From NCBI GenBank assembly GCA_002337605.1, contig DDGL01000015.1:1-42682 (forward strand): a DNA stretch of 42,682 nucleotides. The letters run 5' to 3'. Source of the stretch: Flavobacteriaceae bacterium UBA1903. GTDB lineage: Bacteria; Bacteroidota; Bacteroidia; Flavobacteriales; Flavobacteriaceae. Position numbers and translations under genes: made by a program. Under the pieces are notes generated by a model. The model did no database searches. It was not told where the DNA came from and was given only the letters and a program-made list of their open reading frames with translations. Shown here piece by piece: positions 15,176 through 25,000 of this stretch (position 1 is its first letter; each line of letters opens with the position of its first letter).

Positions 15176-17371
15176 GTGGCTGAATTTGATTTATACGCAG
15201 CTCTTAAAAAGTTTTTTGGTTTTTCGAAATTCAAAGGACTTCAAGAAGAGGTGATAAAAAGTGTGTTGGCAAAAGAAAACACTTTTGTAATAATGCCAAC
15301 TGGCGGTGGTAAGTCCTTATGCTACCAACTGCCTGCACTTATGCAAGACGGAACTGCTATAGTAGTTTCTCCCCTCATTGCCCTAATGAAAAACCAAGTT
15401 GATGCTTTACGAGCCCTTTCTTCTGAAGAAGGTATTGCACACGTCCTCAACTCATCTTTAAATAAAACCGAAGTAAAACGGGTGATGAACGATATTGATA
15501 GTGGCATTACCAAATTATTATACGTAGCTCCGGAATCGCTGACCAAAGAAGAATATGTAAATTTTCTTCAAGGCCAGAAGATTTCCTTTTTAGCAATAGA
15601 CGAAGCACATTGCATTAGTGAATGGGGGCACGACTTTAGACCAGAATACCGGAACTTACGTAAAATTATACAACGCATAGGCGATAATATTCCCATCGTT
15701 GGACTAACCGCCACAGCAACTCCGAAGGTTCAGGAAGATATCTTGAAGAACTTAGGAATACAGGATGCCAATACTTTTAAAGCATCTTTTAACAGACCAA
15801 ACCTTTTTTACGAAATACGTCCCAAAACCAAGAACGTAGATGCAGACATTACACGGTTTGTAAAGCAATATGGAGGAAAGAGCGGTATAATTTACTGCTT
15901 GAGTAGAAAACGGGTAGAAGAACTGGCTCAAACACTTCAGGTAAACGGAATTAATGCCATTCCATACCACGCAGGCTTAGACGCTAAAACCCGGGTGAAA
16001 CACCAGGATATGTTCCTGATGGAAGATGCAGACGTGGTAGTGGCAACTATTGCTTTTGGAATGGGAATCGATAAGCCGGATGTTCGTTTTGTTATTCATA
16101 ACGATATTCCTAAAAGTATAGAGAGTTATTACCAGGAAACCGGTCGCGCAGGACGTGATGGGGGGGAAGGGTATTGTCTGGCATTTTATGGGTATAAGGA
16201 TATAGAAAAACTGGAGAAGTTTATGAGCGGAAAGCCTGTGGCCGAACAGGAAATAGGACATGCATTACTACAAGAAGTGGTTGCCTTTGCTGAAACCTCT
16301 ATGTCCAGAAGAAAGTTTATCCTCCATTATTTTGGGGAGGAGTTTGATACAGAAACGGGTGAAGGCGGCATGATGGATGATAATATGCGCAACCCTAAAA
16401 AGCAACACGAAGCTAAAGGTGAGGTGATAAAACTACTGAAAGTAGTGAAAGAAACCAACCAGCAGTATAAAAGCAAAGAGATCGTAAATGTATTGGTAGG
16501 AAAGGTGAATGCCATGATCAAATCCCATCGAACCGACCAATTGTCATTTTTTGGAATAGGGAGCGATCAAAAACCAGAATACTGGATGGCATTATTACGC
16601 CAGGTTTTGGTAGCTGGTATGCTGTCTAAGGATATTGAAACCTACGGGGTCATTAAAATTACCCAACAAGGATTAGATTTTTTAGACGCGCCTTCCAGTT
16701 TTATGATGACTGAAGATCATTCTTATAAAGAATCTAACGACGATTCTATCATTACTAATCAAAAAGGAGGAAGAGCGGTTACAGACGAGCAGTTATTTAA
16801 ATTGCTAAAAGCGGAACGCAAACGCTTGGCAGATAAAATGAAGTTACCACCCTTCGTGATTTTCCAGGATCCATCTTTGGAAGATATGGCGCTTAAATAC
16901 CCAATCACCTTAGAGGAATTGGCGAATGTGCATGGCGTGGGCGAAGGAAAGGCCAAAAAATACGGAAAGTCTATCGTATCACTTATTTCAACATATGTAG
17001 AGGAAAATGACATTGAACGCCCGGACGATTTTGTGGTAAAATCTACAGGAAGCAACAGTGGACTGAAGCTTTATATTATACAGAACGTGGATAGAAAACT
17101 GGCTTTAGATGATATTGCTTCAGCAAAAGGAATTGAAATGGAGGCCCTAATGAACGAGATGGAAGCCATTGTCTTTAGTGGTACCAAGCTTAATATTAGT
17201 TATTGGATCGATGAAACACTTGATGAAGACCAGCAAGAAGAGCTGCAAGAGTATTTTATGGAGGCAGAAAGCGATAGCATAGAAGATGCTATGGAAGAGT
17301 TTGATGGCGATTACGATACAGACGAGCTACGGCTGTACCGTATTAAGTTTATGAGCGAAGTTGGAAATTAA
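15176..17371 (+). CDS. recQ: ATP-dependent DNA helicase RecQ lacking the zinc-binding cysteines
   Basis: A 731-residue RecQ helicase, starting at GTG (15176) since no ATG lies upstream in frame. Motif I (MPTGGGKSLCYQLPA), the DEAH box with aromatic-rich loop (DEAHCISEWGHDFRPEYRNL), and motif VI (QETGRAGRDGG) are intact. The RQC region begins normally (MSRRKFILHYFGEEF), but the four Cys of the E. coli zinc finger are absent: residues aligning with them are about S377, G398, D401 and M404. A winged-helix region, an HRDC domain (about 543-620) and an acidic C-terminal extension follow. It is divergent from kdsD. Confidence 0.95.
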   Translation: MAEFDLYAALKKFFGFSKFKGLQEEVIKSVLAKENTFVIMPTGGGKSLCYQLPALMQDGTAIVVSPLIALMKNQVDALRALSSEEGIAHVLNSSLNKTEVKRVMNDIDSGITKLLYVAPESLTKEEYVNFLQGQKISFLAIDEAHCISEWGHDFRPEYRNLRKIIQRIGDNIPIVGLTATATPKVQEDILKNLGIQDANTFKASFNRPNLFYEIRPKTKNVDADITRFVKQYGGKSGIIYCLSRKRVEELAQTLQVNGINAIPYHAGLDAKTRVKHQDMFLMEDADVVVATIAFGMGIDKPDVRFVIHNDIPKSIESYYQETGRAGRDGGEGYCLAFYGYKDIEKLEKFMSGKPVAEQEIGHALLQEVVAFAETSMSRRKFILHYFGEEFDTETGEGGMMDDNMRNPKKQHEAKGEVIKLLKVVKETNQQYKSKEIVNVLVGKVNAMIKSHRTDQLSFFGIGSDQKPEYWMALLRQVLVAGMLSKDIETYGVIKITQQGLDFLDAPSSFMMTEDHSYKESNDDSIITNQKGGRAVTDEQLFKLLKAERKRLADKMKLPPFVIFQDPSLEDMALKYPITLEELANVHGVGEGKAKKYGKSIVSLISTYVEENDIERPDDFVVKSTGSNSGLKLYIIQNVDRKLALDDIASAKGIEMEALMNEMEAIVFSGTKLNISYWIDETLDEDQQEELQEYFMEAESDSIEDAMEEFDGDYDTDELRLYRIKFMSEVGN

Positions 17372-17374
17372 AAA

Positions 17375-17414
17375 AGAATAAAGACCACTGATACTGTTAG
17401 AATAAAGACAGTAT
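17375..17414. repeat. 11-bp direct repeat and weak inverted repeat between recQ and crtY
   Basis: AGAATAAAGAC occurs at 17375-17385 and again at 17399-17409, 24 bases apart. ATACTGT (17391-17397) and ACAGTAT (17408-17414) form a 7-bp inverted repeat with a 10-base loop. There is no clean T run, so it is at best a weak terminator for the convergent genes recQ and crtY. Confidence 0.4.
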
Positions 17415-17480
17415 TCTTAAAAGGTAGAATGAATTTGGTTTTTATCAGCCACTATAGTAACAAGAGTAGTTTCCTGCTGT

Positions 17481-18167
17481 CTACCTACTGTCTCTGCTAA
17501 AATATTCAGTACAAGCAAAAACCGTTAGTAGCATTCCTAGGTTATAAATCACATCTTCAACAGGAATGGTAAGCAATCTAATTCCTAAATTTTCATCGTT
17601 GTTATACCACACTACTTGATTGTCTATTCCCGTTCCTGTCAATATACCGTTTACGATAAAAAAGGGAATTAAAATAATTAGATACGTAGCAAAAAAAGAT
17701 TGTAGCAATGCTCTGTTCCGGTTAAAAACGAGTCCTACTATTAGCAATGCATATATGAAATTTATAAGGGTATACCATCTATCGTAGTAATACCAGAGTG
17801 TTACAATAAGAATAGAAAATAAGAGTACAGTGGTACCATTAACGGTCTTTTCAGAGAACTTAAAATTTTTGTTGAGTGCTAAAATTGCGTAGTGAGTAAA
17901 GATACACGCATATGGTATGCAGATAAAGAACAACCATTCTTCAATAGGTAAGTTGAAAACTTTATAACCTGTAATATAAGCATCATTAAACCCCCAAAAT
18001 CCATTGTTGGTAAAGGCTATATCCCAGGGAATAAAAATAGTCATCATCACAATGACACCTACCAGAAACCCTTTCCACTTTTTATAAAACTGAATTTTGG
18101 GATGAAAACTAAATAAAAAAGGAACAATAAAAGAACCTAAATTTAACCATAGGTAGAGGTAGTTCAT
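17481..18167 (-). CDS. crtY: Lycopene cyclase, CrtYcd-type fused domains
   Basis: The 228-residue integral membrane protein cyclises lycopene ends to beta-carotene. It contains two tandem lycopene cyclase domains. The first shows FIPWDIAFTN, a GFWGFND segment and the PxEE motif in NLPIEEWLFF (about 72-81). The second repeats the pattern with NDENLGIRLLTIPVEDVIYN. Six to seven hydrophobic helices are apparent. This is the fused CrtYc-CrtYd type, not the NAD-fold CrtY of Pantoea. It is last in the crt cluster, four bases after crtZ. Confidence 0.93.
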   Translation of the reverse strand: MNYLYLWLNLGSFIVPFLFSFHPKIQFYKKWKGFLVGVIVMMTIFIPWDIAFTNNGFWGFNDAYITGYKVFNLPIEEWLFFICIPYACIFTHYAILALNKNFKFSEKTVNGTTVLLFSILIVTLWYYYDRWYTLINFIYALLIVGLVFNRNRALLQSFFATYLIILIPFFIVNGILTGTGIDNQVVWYNNDENLGIRLLTIPVEDVIYNLGMLLTVFACTEYFSRDSR

Positions 18168-18171
18168 CTGG

Positions 18172-18621
18172 CTATTTTTTGAAGTACTTCAATGGTGGGA
18201 ACAGCATCCCAAAGCATTCTCCTTCTCCTTTACCCAAGTGTTTATGGTGAATTTTGTGCGCACGTCGTATGCCCTTTGCATACCAATTGTTGGCATTGCG
18301 AAACAATTTAAAACGTTGGTGTATAAAAATATCGTGTACCATAAAGTAGGCAACTCCGTAGGTGAAAATGCCCAGTCCAATAGGCAAACCAGCCCAAAAA
18401 CCATAATACTGCCAGCCTATAAAGCAACCAATACTTACAGCTGCATAAAAAATAAAAAAGAAATCATTGCGTTCCCACCAGCTATTATGGTCTTTTTTAT
18501 GATGGTCCTTGTGAAGAGTCCATAAAAAACCATGCATTACGTATTTATGCGTAAACCACGCCATAAATTCCATAATACAAAAGGTGGTTAAAAAAATCAA
18601 AATCCAAAAAACAAACGTCAT
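18172..18621 (-). CDS. crtZ: Beta-carotene 3-hydroxylase
   Basis: The 149-residue membrane di-iron hydroxylase adds 3-OH groups to beta-carotene, making zeaxanthin. The histidine clusters of the fatty acid hydroxylase superfamily are complete: H25-x4-H30 (HKYVMH), H37-x2-H40-H41 (HKDHH), the HDIFIH segment at about 96, and HKIHHKH near the C-terminus. Only three bases separate it from crtB and four from crtY. No crtW-type ketolase is present in the window, so zeaxanthin is the predicted end product of this cluster. Confidence 0.95.
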   Translation of the reverse strand: MTFVFWILIFLTTFCIMEFMAWFTHKYVMHGFLWTLHKDHHKKDHNSWWERNDFFFIFYAAVSIGCFIGWQYYGFWAGLPIGLGIFTYGVAYFMVHDIFIHQRFKLFRNANNWYAKGIRRAHKIHHKHLGKGEGECFGMLFPPLKYFKK

Positions 18622-18624
18622 AAC

Positions 18625-19467
18625 CTATCGTACAAGTTTTAATTGATATTTTACATAGCTTCGGGTAAGGAGCCCAAACTTCTGGTAGTTAGGCACCCGA
18701 ATACGAGAATTTTTAATCTCGAGAGCTGGAGTATTTGCTAATTTTTTAAGGAGTTTCCGGTAGTAACGGTACGCCATAAAAACTCCAAATTTGGATTCGG
18801 TTGGGAGGTTTAAAATACCTTGGTATCCTTTTCTGAAATCTTCTTCAATGTCTTCGATAATGCGTTTTTTAGACGTTTCGTCTAATGCATTTAAGTTGGT
18901 ATTTGGAAAATACGTTCGGCTTAAGCCCTCAAAATCTTCTTTTAAATCGCGTAAGAAATTCACTTTCTGAAATGCAGAACCTAAAGACATGGCCGCATTT
19001 TTAAGCGCTTCATATTTTTCGGTATTTCCTTTTACAAAAACTTTTAAGCACATAAGTCCCACAACGTCTGCCGATCCGTAAATATAGTCTTTGTACTCTT
19101 TTTCGGTTAAATATTCAGATTTGCTTAGGTCCAGGCGCATGCTTTTCATAAACGAAGAAATAAGCGCTTTGTCTATATTATATCTGTGTGCCGTATGTTG
19201 AAATGAATTTAGTATTGGATTCAGGCTAATCTTTTCAGTTAAAGCAAGTTCTAGATCCTGTTCAAACCTATTAAAAAGCACTTCTTTATCATAGTCATGA
19301 AAACTGTCTACAATCTCATCTGCAAAACGTACAAAACCATAAATATTGTATATATCCTGCCTAATGCTAGGCGCCAGCATTTTTGTTGCCAACGAGAATG
19401 AGGTGCTGTAGGCATTGGTTACCTGCTTGCTGCAAGTGTTGGATACGATGTCAAAAAGTTCTTTCAC
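18625..19467 (-). CDS. crtB: Phytoene synthase
   Basis: CrtB condenses two geranylgeranyl diphosphates to phytoene. The 280-residue protein carries the first Asp-rich motif (FVRFADEIVDSFHD) and the second (VNFLRDLKEDFEGLSRTYFP), both needed for magnesium-diphosphate binding. It starts at GTG (19467), overlapping the crtI TGA by four bases (GTGA), which indicates translational coupling. Geranylgeranyl diphosphate synthase (crtE) is not in the window. Confidence 0.95.
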   Translation of the reverse strand: MKELFDIVSNTCSKQVTNAYSTSFSLATKMLAPSIRQDIYNIYGFVRFADEIVDSFHDYDKEVLFNRFEQDLELALTEKISLNPILNSFQHTAHRYNIDKALISSFMKSMRLDLSKSEYLTEKEYKDYIYGSADVVGLMCLKVFVKGNTEKYEALKNAAMSLGSAFQKVNFLRDLKEDFEGLSRTYFPNTNLNALDETSKKRIIEDIEEDFRKGYQGILNLPTESKFGVFMAYRYYRKLLKKLANTPALEIKNSRIRVPNYQKFGLLTRSYVKYQLKLVR

Positions 19468-20927
19468 GAATGGTGTTTTTCAATTAAACTGGCAGCTAAT
19501 TTCCCCGAAATTAAAGACGGAGGAACGCCTGGTCCAGGAACAGACAATTGACCGGTAAAATACAAATTTCTTACTTTTTTGCTCTTAATTTTTGGACGTA
19601 AAAAAGCAGTTTGTAGTAGTGTGTTTGCCAATCCGTATGCGTTCCCTTTATAGGAATTGTAATCTGCTACAAAATCATTTATACAAAATGACTCTTTAAA
19701 TATAACGAAATTTCTCACTTGCTGGTTTGTGAGTTTTTCAAACCGGGTAATAATTTTATCAAAATATGCATCCCGGATCTCCTCAGTATCTTCAATTCCA
19801 GGTGCTAAGGGTATTAAAAAAATACCGGCTTCTTTTCCACCCGGTGCTGCACTAGCATCTGTTTTGGAGGGAAAGCTTGCATAAAACAGTGGGTTTTCCG
19901 GCCAGGAGGGTTCATCATAAATTGTATAGGCGTGTGCGTCAAAATCTACATCAAAAAACAGGGTGTGGTGCTCTACGTTTTCAATTTTTTTATCGAACCC
20001 TACATAAAATAACAAAGAAGAGGGAGCAAACGTTCTCTTGTCCCAATAGGTTTCAGAGTACTGTCTGTATTGTTGCGGCAATAAGGTTTCAGTATGATGG
20101 TAATCTGCACCGCTTAAAATTAAGTCTGCTAAAATTTCCTTGCCATTTACAACTAGCGATGTGGCAATTCCGTCTTGAACCGTAATTTTTTCCACGTTTT
20201 GATCGGTTTCCACATTAACCCCTAAACTTTCTGCCAGAGACTTCATCCCTTTAATTACTGAATACATCCCGTCTTTTGGGTGAAATGTCCCTAAACCGAA
20301 ATCTGCATAATTCATAAAGCTATAAAAAGCGGGTGTATTGGAGGGTTTTGCCCCTAAAAATAACACGGGAAACTCTAAAATAGCAACCAGCCTGGGGTTT
20401 TTAAATTCACGTCTCACTTCTTTGCTAATCGTGCTGAAAAACTGTCCAATCTTTTTCATAGTGACTGGAGTTACCAGTTCTAAAGGTGAAACTCCTGGTC
20501 TATAGACTAAGTCTTTAATGGCAATGTTATAATTGCTTTGTGCTTTGGCAATAAATTTTTTAAGTTGTTGTGAGCTTCTTTTTTCTTCGGCTTCAAAAGC
20601 AAGGCATATTTTTTCTAAGGTATCTTCAATGGTGATGAAATCGTTCTCTCCAAAATATACCGAATAAGCAGGAGCCAATTTAATAAGCTCATAATAATCG
20701 GAAGGTTTTTTATCGAAGTCACCAAAAAACCGTTCAAATACATCAGGCATCCAATACCACGTTGGGCCAATATCGAAAGTGAACCCTTCTTTTTTTAACT
20801 GCCTGGCACGCCCCCCGACGGCACTGTTTTTTTCGTAAATGGTTACACTATGTCCAGCTTTGGCGAGGTAACAAGCAGCTGCCAAAGAAGAAAATCCAGA
20901 ACCAATAAGTGCGATGTTTTGCTTCAT
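19464..20927 (-). CDS. crtI: Phytoene desaturase, CrtI type
   Basis: CrtI introduces four double bonds into phytoene, giving lycopene. From ATG at 20927 the product has 487 residues, beginning MKQNIALIGSGFSSLAAA with the FAD dinucleotide-binding motif and the EKNSAVGGRARQ continuation. The C-terminus has the carotenoid oxidoreductase signature (LYFTGQLSVPGPGVPPSLISG). A TTG at 20960 would add 11 residues that overlap the candidate promoter, so I reject it. It is the first gene of the cluster. If the -7 element at 20937-20944 is used, the mRNA leader is only a few bases long. Confidence 0.95.
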   Translation of the reverse strand: MKQNIALIGSGFSSLAAACYLAKAGHSVTIYEKNSAVGGRARQLKKEGFTFDIGPTWYWMPDVFERFFGDFDKKPSDYYELIKLAPAYSVYFGENDFITIEDTLEKICLAFEAEEKRSSQQLKKFIAKAQSNYNIAIKDLVYRPGVSPLELVTPVTMKKIGQFFSTISKEVRREFKNPRLVAILEFPVLFLGAKPSNTPAFYSFMNYADFGLGTFHPKDGMYSVIKGMKSLAESLGVNVETDQNVEKITVQDGIATSLVVNGKEILADLILSGADYHHTETLLPQQYRQYSETYWDKRTFAPSSLLFYVGFDKKIENVEHHTLFFDVDFDAHAYTIYDEPSWPENPLFYASFPSKTDASAAPGGKEAGIFLIPLAPGIEDTEEIRDAYFDKIITRFEKLTNQQVRNFVIFKESFCINDFVADYNSYKGNAYGLANTLLQTAFLRPKIKSKKVRNLYFTGQLSVPGPGVPPSLISGKLAASLIEKHHS

Positions 20928-20936
20928 TTTGTTTAA

Positions 20937-20974
20937 CAAATTTAAGTAAATACTCAACAAAATGAGTTTTTACT
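20937..20974 (-). promoter_or_regulatory. crtI -7 element abutting a 30-bp palindrome, candidate operator
   Basis: On the minus strand TAAATTTG (20944-20937) fits TAnnTTTG just before crtI. Directly upstream lie arms AGTAAATACTCA (20945-20956) and TGAGTTTTTACT (20963-20974), inverted with 11 of 12 matches around a 6-base spacer. The palindrome fills the -7/-33 spacer, where a bound repressor would block RNA polymerase. No good -33 TTG is visible. A read-through hairpin is the alternative. Confidence 0.6.
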
Positions 20975-20981
20975 ATAAATT

Positions 20982-21893
20982 TTATCGTTTTTTTAAGGTT
21001 TGAAGTGTCTCAATTAAGTGCGGGATGGTTCTTACAAGCGTGATGTTCTTAGGAAAGTCATTCTGATTTTGGTTTTCTGTTTTGCTACCCATAAGCAATA
21101 ACGGATTGTTTGTTTGTGCTCCAACACGTGTATTGTATTCCTTGCAAAACTCTTTAAGGCTTTGCTGCGAAGGTTCCACAGTTAAATAGGTGAGAAATAT
21201 AATCTTTTTGTGGTGCTTTGCCACTTCATTTAAACTGTCTAAAGAAATATTTCCCCCAAGATAAATGGTGTTTATACCATGACTCACACAAAGGTAATTG
21301 GCATATACTAATCCAATATCATGAATTTCTCCAAGCGGAAGAAATAGGGCAAAAGCTGGGGGCTCTGACAACGTATTTTCGGGGTACTGACTTTCAATAT
21401 TAAGTACAATTTTTTGTTTGATCATTTCTGATATAAACCGCTCATGACAGGGATCTATCGTACCTGTTTGCCATAATATGCCTAAATCTGTGAGTAGTGG
21501 GATAAAGATGGTCTGAAATATTTCAGGGAAACTATAGCTTTGTTTTAATTCGTTGTATGTACTGGCAAAAAGTTGCTGGTCAAACTGGAACATAGCCATT
21601 TTAAACTTGAAGATGGAATGTTCTTCTTTGTTCGATTTTGCTAGTTCGGTAACCATTTCAGCTAACTCTTCCTTACTTAACAGTGCAATTTTTGAAATTT
21701 TATAACCGTGCTTATAAAGAAACTTAATATTGAGTAACTTTTTCAGGCTTTCAAGATGGTAGGTCCTTATATTAGTATCGGTCCTTGATGGTGCTAACAA
21801 CGAATACCGTTTTTCCCAAATCCTAATGGTATGTGCTTTTATACCACTTAAGTTTTCAAGATCTTTAATAGTAAACGTTGTTTTTACGAGCAT
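20982..21893 (-). CDS. MerR-family regulator with B12-binding domain (CarH/LitR-like)
   Basis: The 303-residue protein has an N-terminal MerR winged helix (FTIKDLENLSGIKAHTIRIWEKRYSLLAPSRT, residues 7-38), a helical bundle (about 95-165) and a C-terminal cobalamin-binding Rossmann domain with the E-x-H-x-x-G motif (E189, H191, G194). This is the layout of CarH/LitR, which use adenosylcobalamin as a light sensor to repress carotenoid genes in the dark. W141 and E151 of the W-x9-E-H motif are kept, but the following His is R152, and the residue after Trp is Q142 where Thermus CarH has His132. It lies just upstream of crtI on the same strand, so crt control is likely; light dependence is uncertain. 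Confidence 0.9.
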   Translation of the reverse strand: MLVKTTFTIKDLENLSGIKAHTIRIWEKRYSLLAPSRTDTNIRTYHLESLKKLLNIKFLYKHGYKISKIALLSKEELAEMVTELAKSNKEEHSIFKFKMAMFQFDQQLFASTYNELKQSYSFPEIFQTIFIPLLTDLGILWQTGTIDPCHERFISEMIKQKIVLNIESQYPENTLSEPPAFALFLPLGEIHDIGLVYANYLCVSHGINTIYLGGNISLDSLNEVAKHHKKIIFLTYLTVEPSQQSLKEFCKEYNTRVGAQTNNPLLLMGSKTENQNQNDFPKNITLVRTIPHLIETLQTLKKR

Positions 21894-21910
21894 TTTTATA
21901 GTAGGTAGTG

Positions 21911-21945
21911 AGTGTAAAGATAGTGTTTACATATAAAAGCTACAG
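21911..21945 (-). promoter_or_regulatory. Candidate promoter and autoregulatory site of the MerR gene
   Basis: On the minus strand TATCTTTA (21922-21915) resembles a -7 element, with CTG 20 bases upstream as a poor -33. TGTAAA (21913-21918) and TTTACA (21926-21931) form an inverted repeat across it. AGTGT occurs at 21911 and 21922, 11 bases apart. Confidence 0.35.
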
Positions 21946-22029
21946 TTCCTACAGAAAGGATTGTAGAAATTATATATAAAATGGAGATGTTTCTTTATTA
22001 ATTTTATCTTTAAAGAATATATGTTATAA

Positions 22030-25000
22030 ATGGTATCACGAATAACGCTGGCTGGTTTCTTTTCATTATTCTTAGTATTTGTTGGGTGTGAAACTAATTC
22101 TTCGGAAGTCAACAACAATACACAAGATTCTACTCCGCTACTAACACTTTTAAAAGCTACTGATACTGGGGTCGATTTTATAAATACTTCCAAGGAAACA
22201 CCAGGCAGGCATTTTGGGCATTATGAATACTTCTACAATGGCGGAGGTGTGGCTATTGGCGATATAAATAATGATGGTTTGCAAGATGTTTTTTTTGCAG
22301 GAAACGATACTTCTAATACATTATACTTAAACGAGGGAGGTTTTAAATTTAAAGACATCACCCGAACAGCAAAGCTTTCATCTACCAACTGGTCTACAGG
22401 GGTAACCATGGTTGATATAAATCAGGATGGTTTTTTAGACATTTATGTATGCAATTCTGGGCCTGACAGTAAAGACTCGCTTTTAACGAATCAATTGTAT
22501 ATTAATAATGGAGATGAAACTTTTACCGAAAGTGCTCAACAATACGGTGTCGCAGATAGCTCCTATAGCACACAAGCAGTGTTTTTTGATATGGATGCAG
22601 ATGGCGACCTGGATTTATTAGTGGTTAATCATTCCGATATTAAATACGGAAGGGGCATTACCGGTTGGGAACAATTTTTAGCTGAACAAACTCCGGAAGC
22701 GTACAAAAAATCCTGTAATACCCTGTACAGGAATGAAGGAAATAATACGTTTACAGACATTACAAAGGAAGCAGGATTGTTTCGTCCTGGATTTGGATTG
22801 GGGGTCTCTGTTTCAGATTTTGATGAAAATGGCTTTTTAGACATATATATTACCAACGACTATTTTATTCCGGATTTTCTTTTTTACAATGTGGGTAATG
22901 GAACCTTCAGAGAAGTTATAAAAGCCCGGGCTTCTCATGTTTCGTTTTATGGCATGGGTTGTGATGCAGCAGATTTTAACAACGACGGATTAGTAGACTT
23001 AAGTGTGGTGGATATGACGCCTGCAGATCATTTCAGAAATAAAACCCTCATGGAGTCAATGGATGTGGAGCGGTTTAGTTATCTGGTAGACAACCGGCAA
23101 ATGATTCCACAGTATATGTACAATACCCTTCACGTAAATAGGGGAAAAGGAATTTTCAGCGAAATAGCAAATCTTTCGGGAGTTTCACAAACAGATTGGA
23201 GTTGGGCTACCTTATTTATGGATTTGGATAATGATACTTATAAGGACTTATACATAACCAATGGCTTTAAGAGAGATGTAAAGGATAACGACTGGAGAAT
23301 AGAGTATCTCGCCAGAAAAGAGCTCGAAGATATTAATTCTGAAATATACCTGGAACAGTTAACTAAAGCCAAATCTATCCCAATTCCAAACTACGGATTC
23401 CAGAACAATGGCGACTTAACGTTTAAAAATAAAACAACAGACTGGGGTCTGGAAGAGCTTTCCTTTTCCAATGGTGTCGCCTATGGAGATTTGGACAACG
23501 ATGGAGATCTGGATCTGGTGGTAAATAATCTGGAGAGCCCAGCTTTTGTATACCGAAACAATGCTTCTGAAAAAGGAGAAAATCACTTTATTCAATTTGA
23601 ATTATTTGATGGCAAGGCTAACAATAGTGTTCTTAACTCTCAAATTACAGTATATACTGGCGAAAAAAAACAATTGGTTGAATACTCCTTTGTAAGAGGA
23701 TACGCTTCAACGATGCAGCCCTTAGCTCATTTTGGTTTAGGTACTATAACAGCCGTCGAAAAAGTTGAAATTAAGTGGCCCGATGGAAGTCAGACAACAA
23801 TTGAAAACCCAACTATCGATACAAAACACCGAATCGATAAAACCCAGTCACAGTTGGTGAGAGCCCTTAAAGAGAATCCACGGCCGTATTTTCTGGATGC
23901 TATTTCAAGAGCACCCAAAATAACCTACCAGCACACCGAAAATAGTTTTGACGATTTTAAAGATGAAATTTTACTGCCACATCAACAATCTACATTAGGA
24001 CCTGCTGTTGCAGTTGGAGATGTAAACGGAGATGGTTTTGACGATTTTTACTTAGGAGGAGCCTTAGGGCAAGCAGGAGAGCTGTACAAGCAAACACTGG
24101 TAGAAGGTTTTGTGCCTGTGCCTCAAAAAGCATTTAATACCGATGCTCAATTTGAAGATACTGGAGCCTTATTTTTTGACGCAGATGGCGATGGAGATAT
24201 AGATTTATACGTTGCGAGTGGTGGTGGTGGCGATGTGGCAAATAATGAGCGTTTGCTTCAGGATAGGTTGTACCTTAATGACGGGAAAGGAATATTTACA
24301 AGAAGCGTCAATGGCTTACCTAAAATAAATTCCAGTACGTTACATATTTCTGAAAATGATTGGGATGGCGACGGCGATCTAGACTTATTTGTTGGTGGAA
24401 GGACAACCCCTGGGAAGTATCCCGTCGCACCACAATCCTATTTACTGGAAAATAAAAAAGGAATTTTTGAAGATAAAACAACACAATTAGCTCCGAAATT
24501 GCAATACGCTGGGATGGTAACGTCATCTGTATGGTCTGATATAGATCAAGATGGTAAAAAGGATATACTGGTAGTAGGTGAATGGATGGGAATAAAAGCC
24601 TTTGTGAATAGTGAAGATGGCTTTGTAGACAAATCTGAGAGCTTTGGCCTTACAAATACAACAGGTTGGTGGTATAGTATTGCCAAGGGAGATTTTGATA
24701 ACGATGGGGATGAAGATTTTATAGTAGGCAATGTAGGGTCAAACAATAAGTTTCACCCTTCAGAAAAGAAACCGCTTCATATTTTTTCCAACGATTTTGA
24801 TGCTAATGGAACCTTGGATATAGTGCTTAGTAAGCTATATCAGGGTAATTTAACTCCGGTGCGCGGGAAGGAATGTTCAACCCAGCAAATGCCTTTTCTG
24901 GAAGAAAAATTCCCGTCGTACAGCGATTTTGCTTCTTCGACGCTGGTAGGGATTTATGGAGAAGAGAAACTGAATGAAGCATTGCATTATGAAGCAACAA

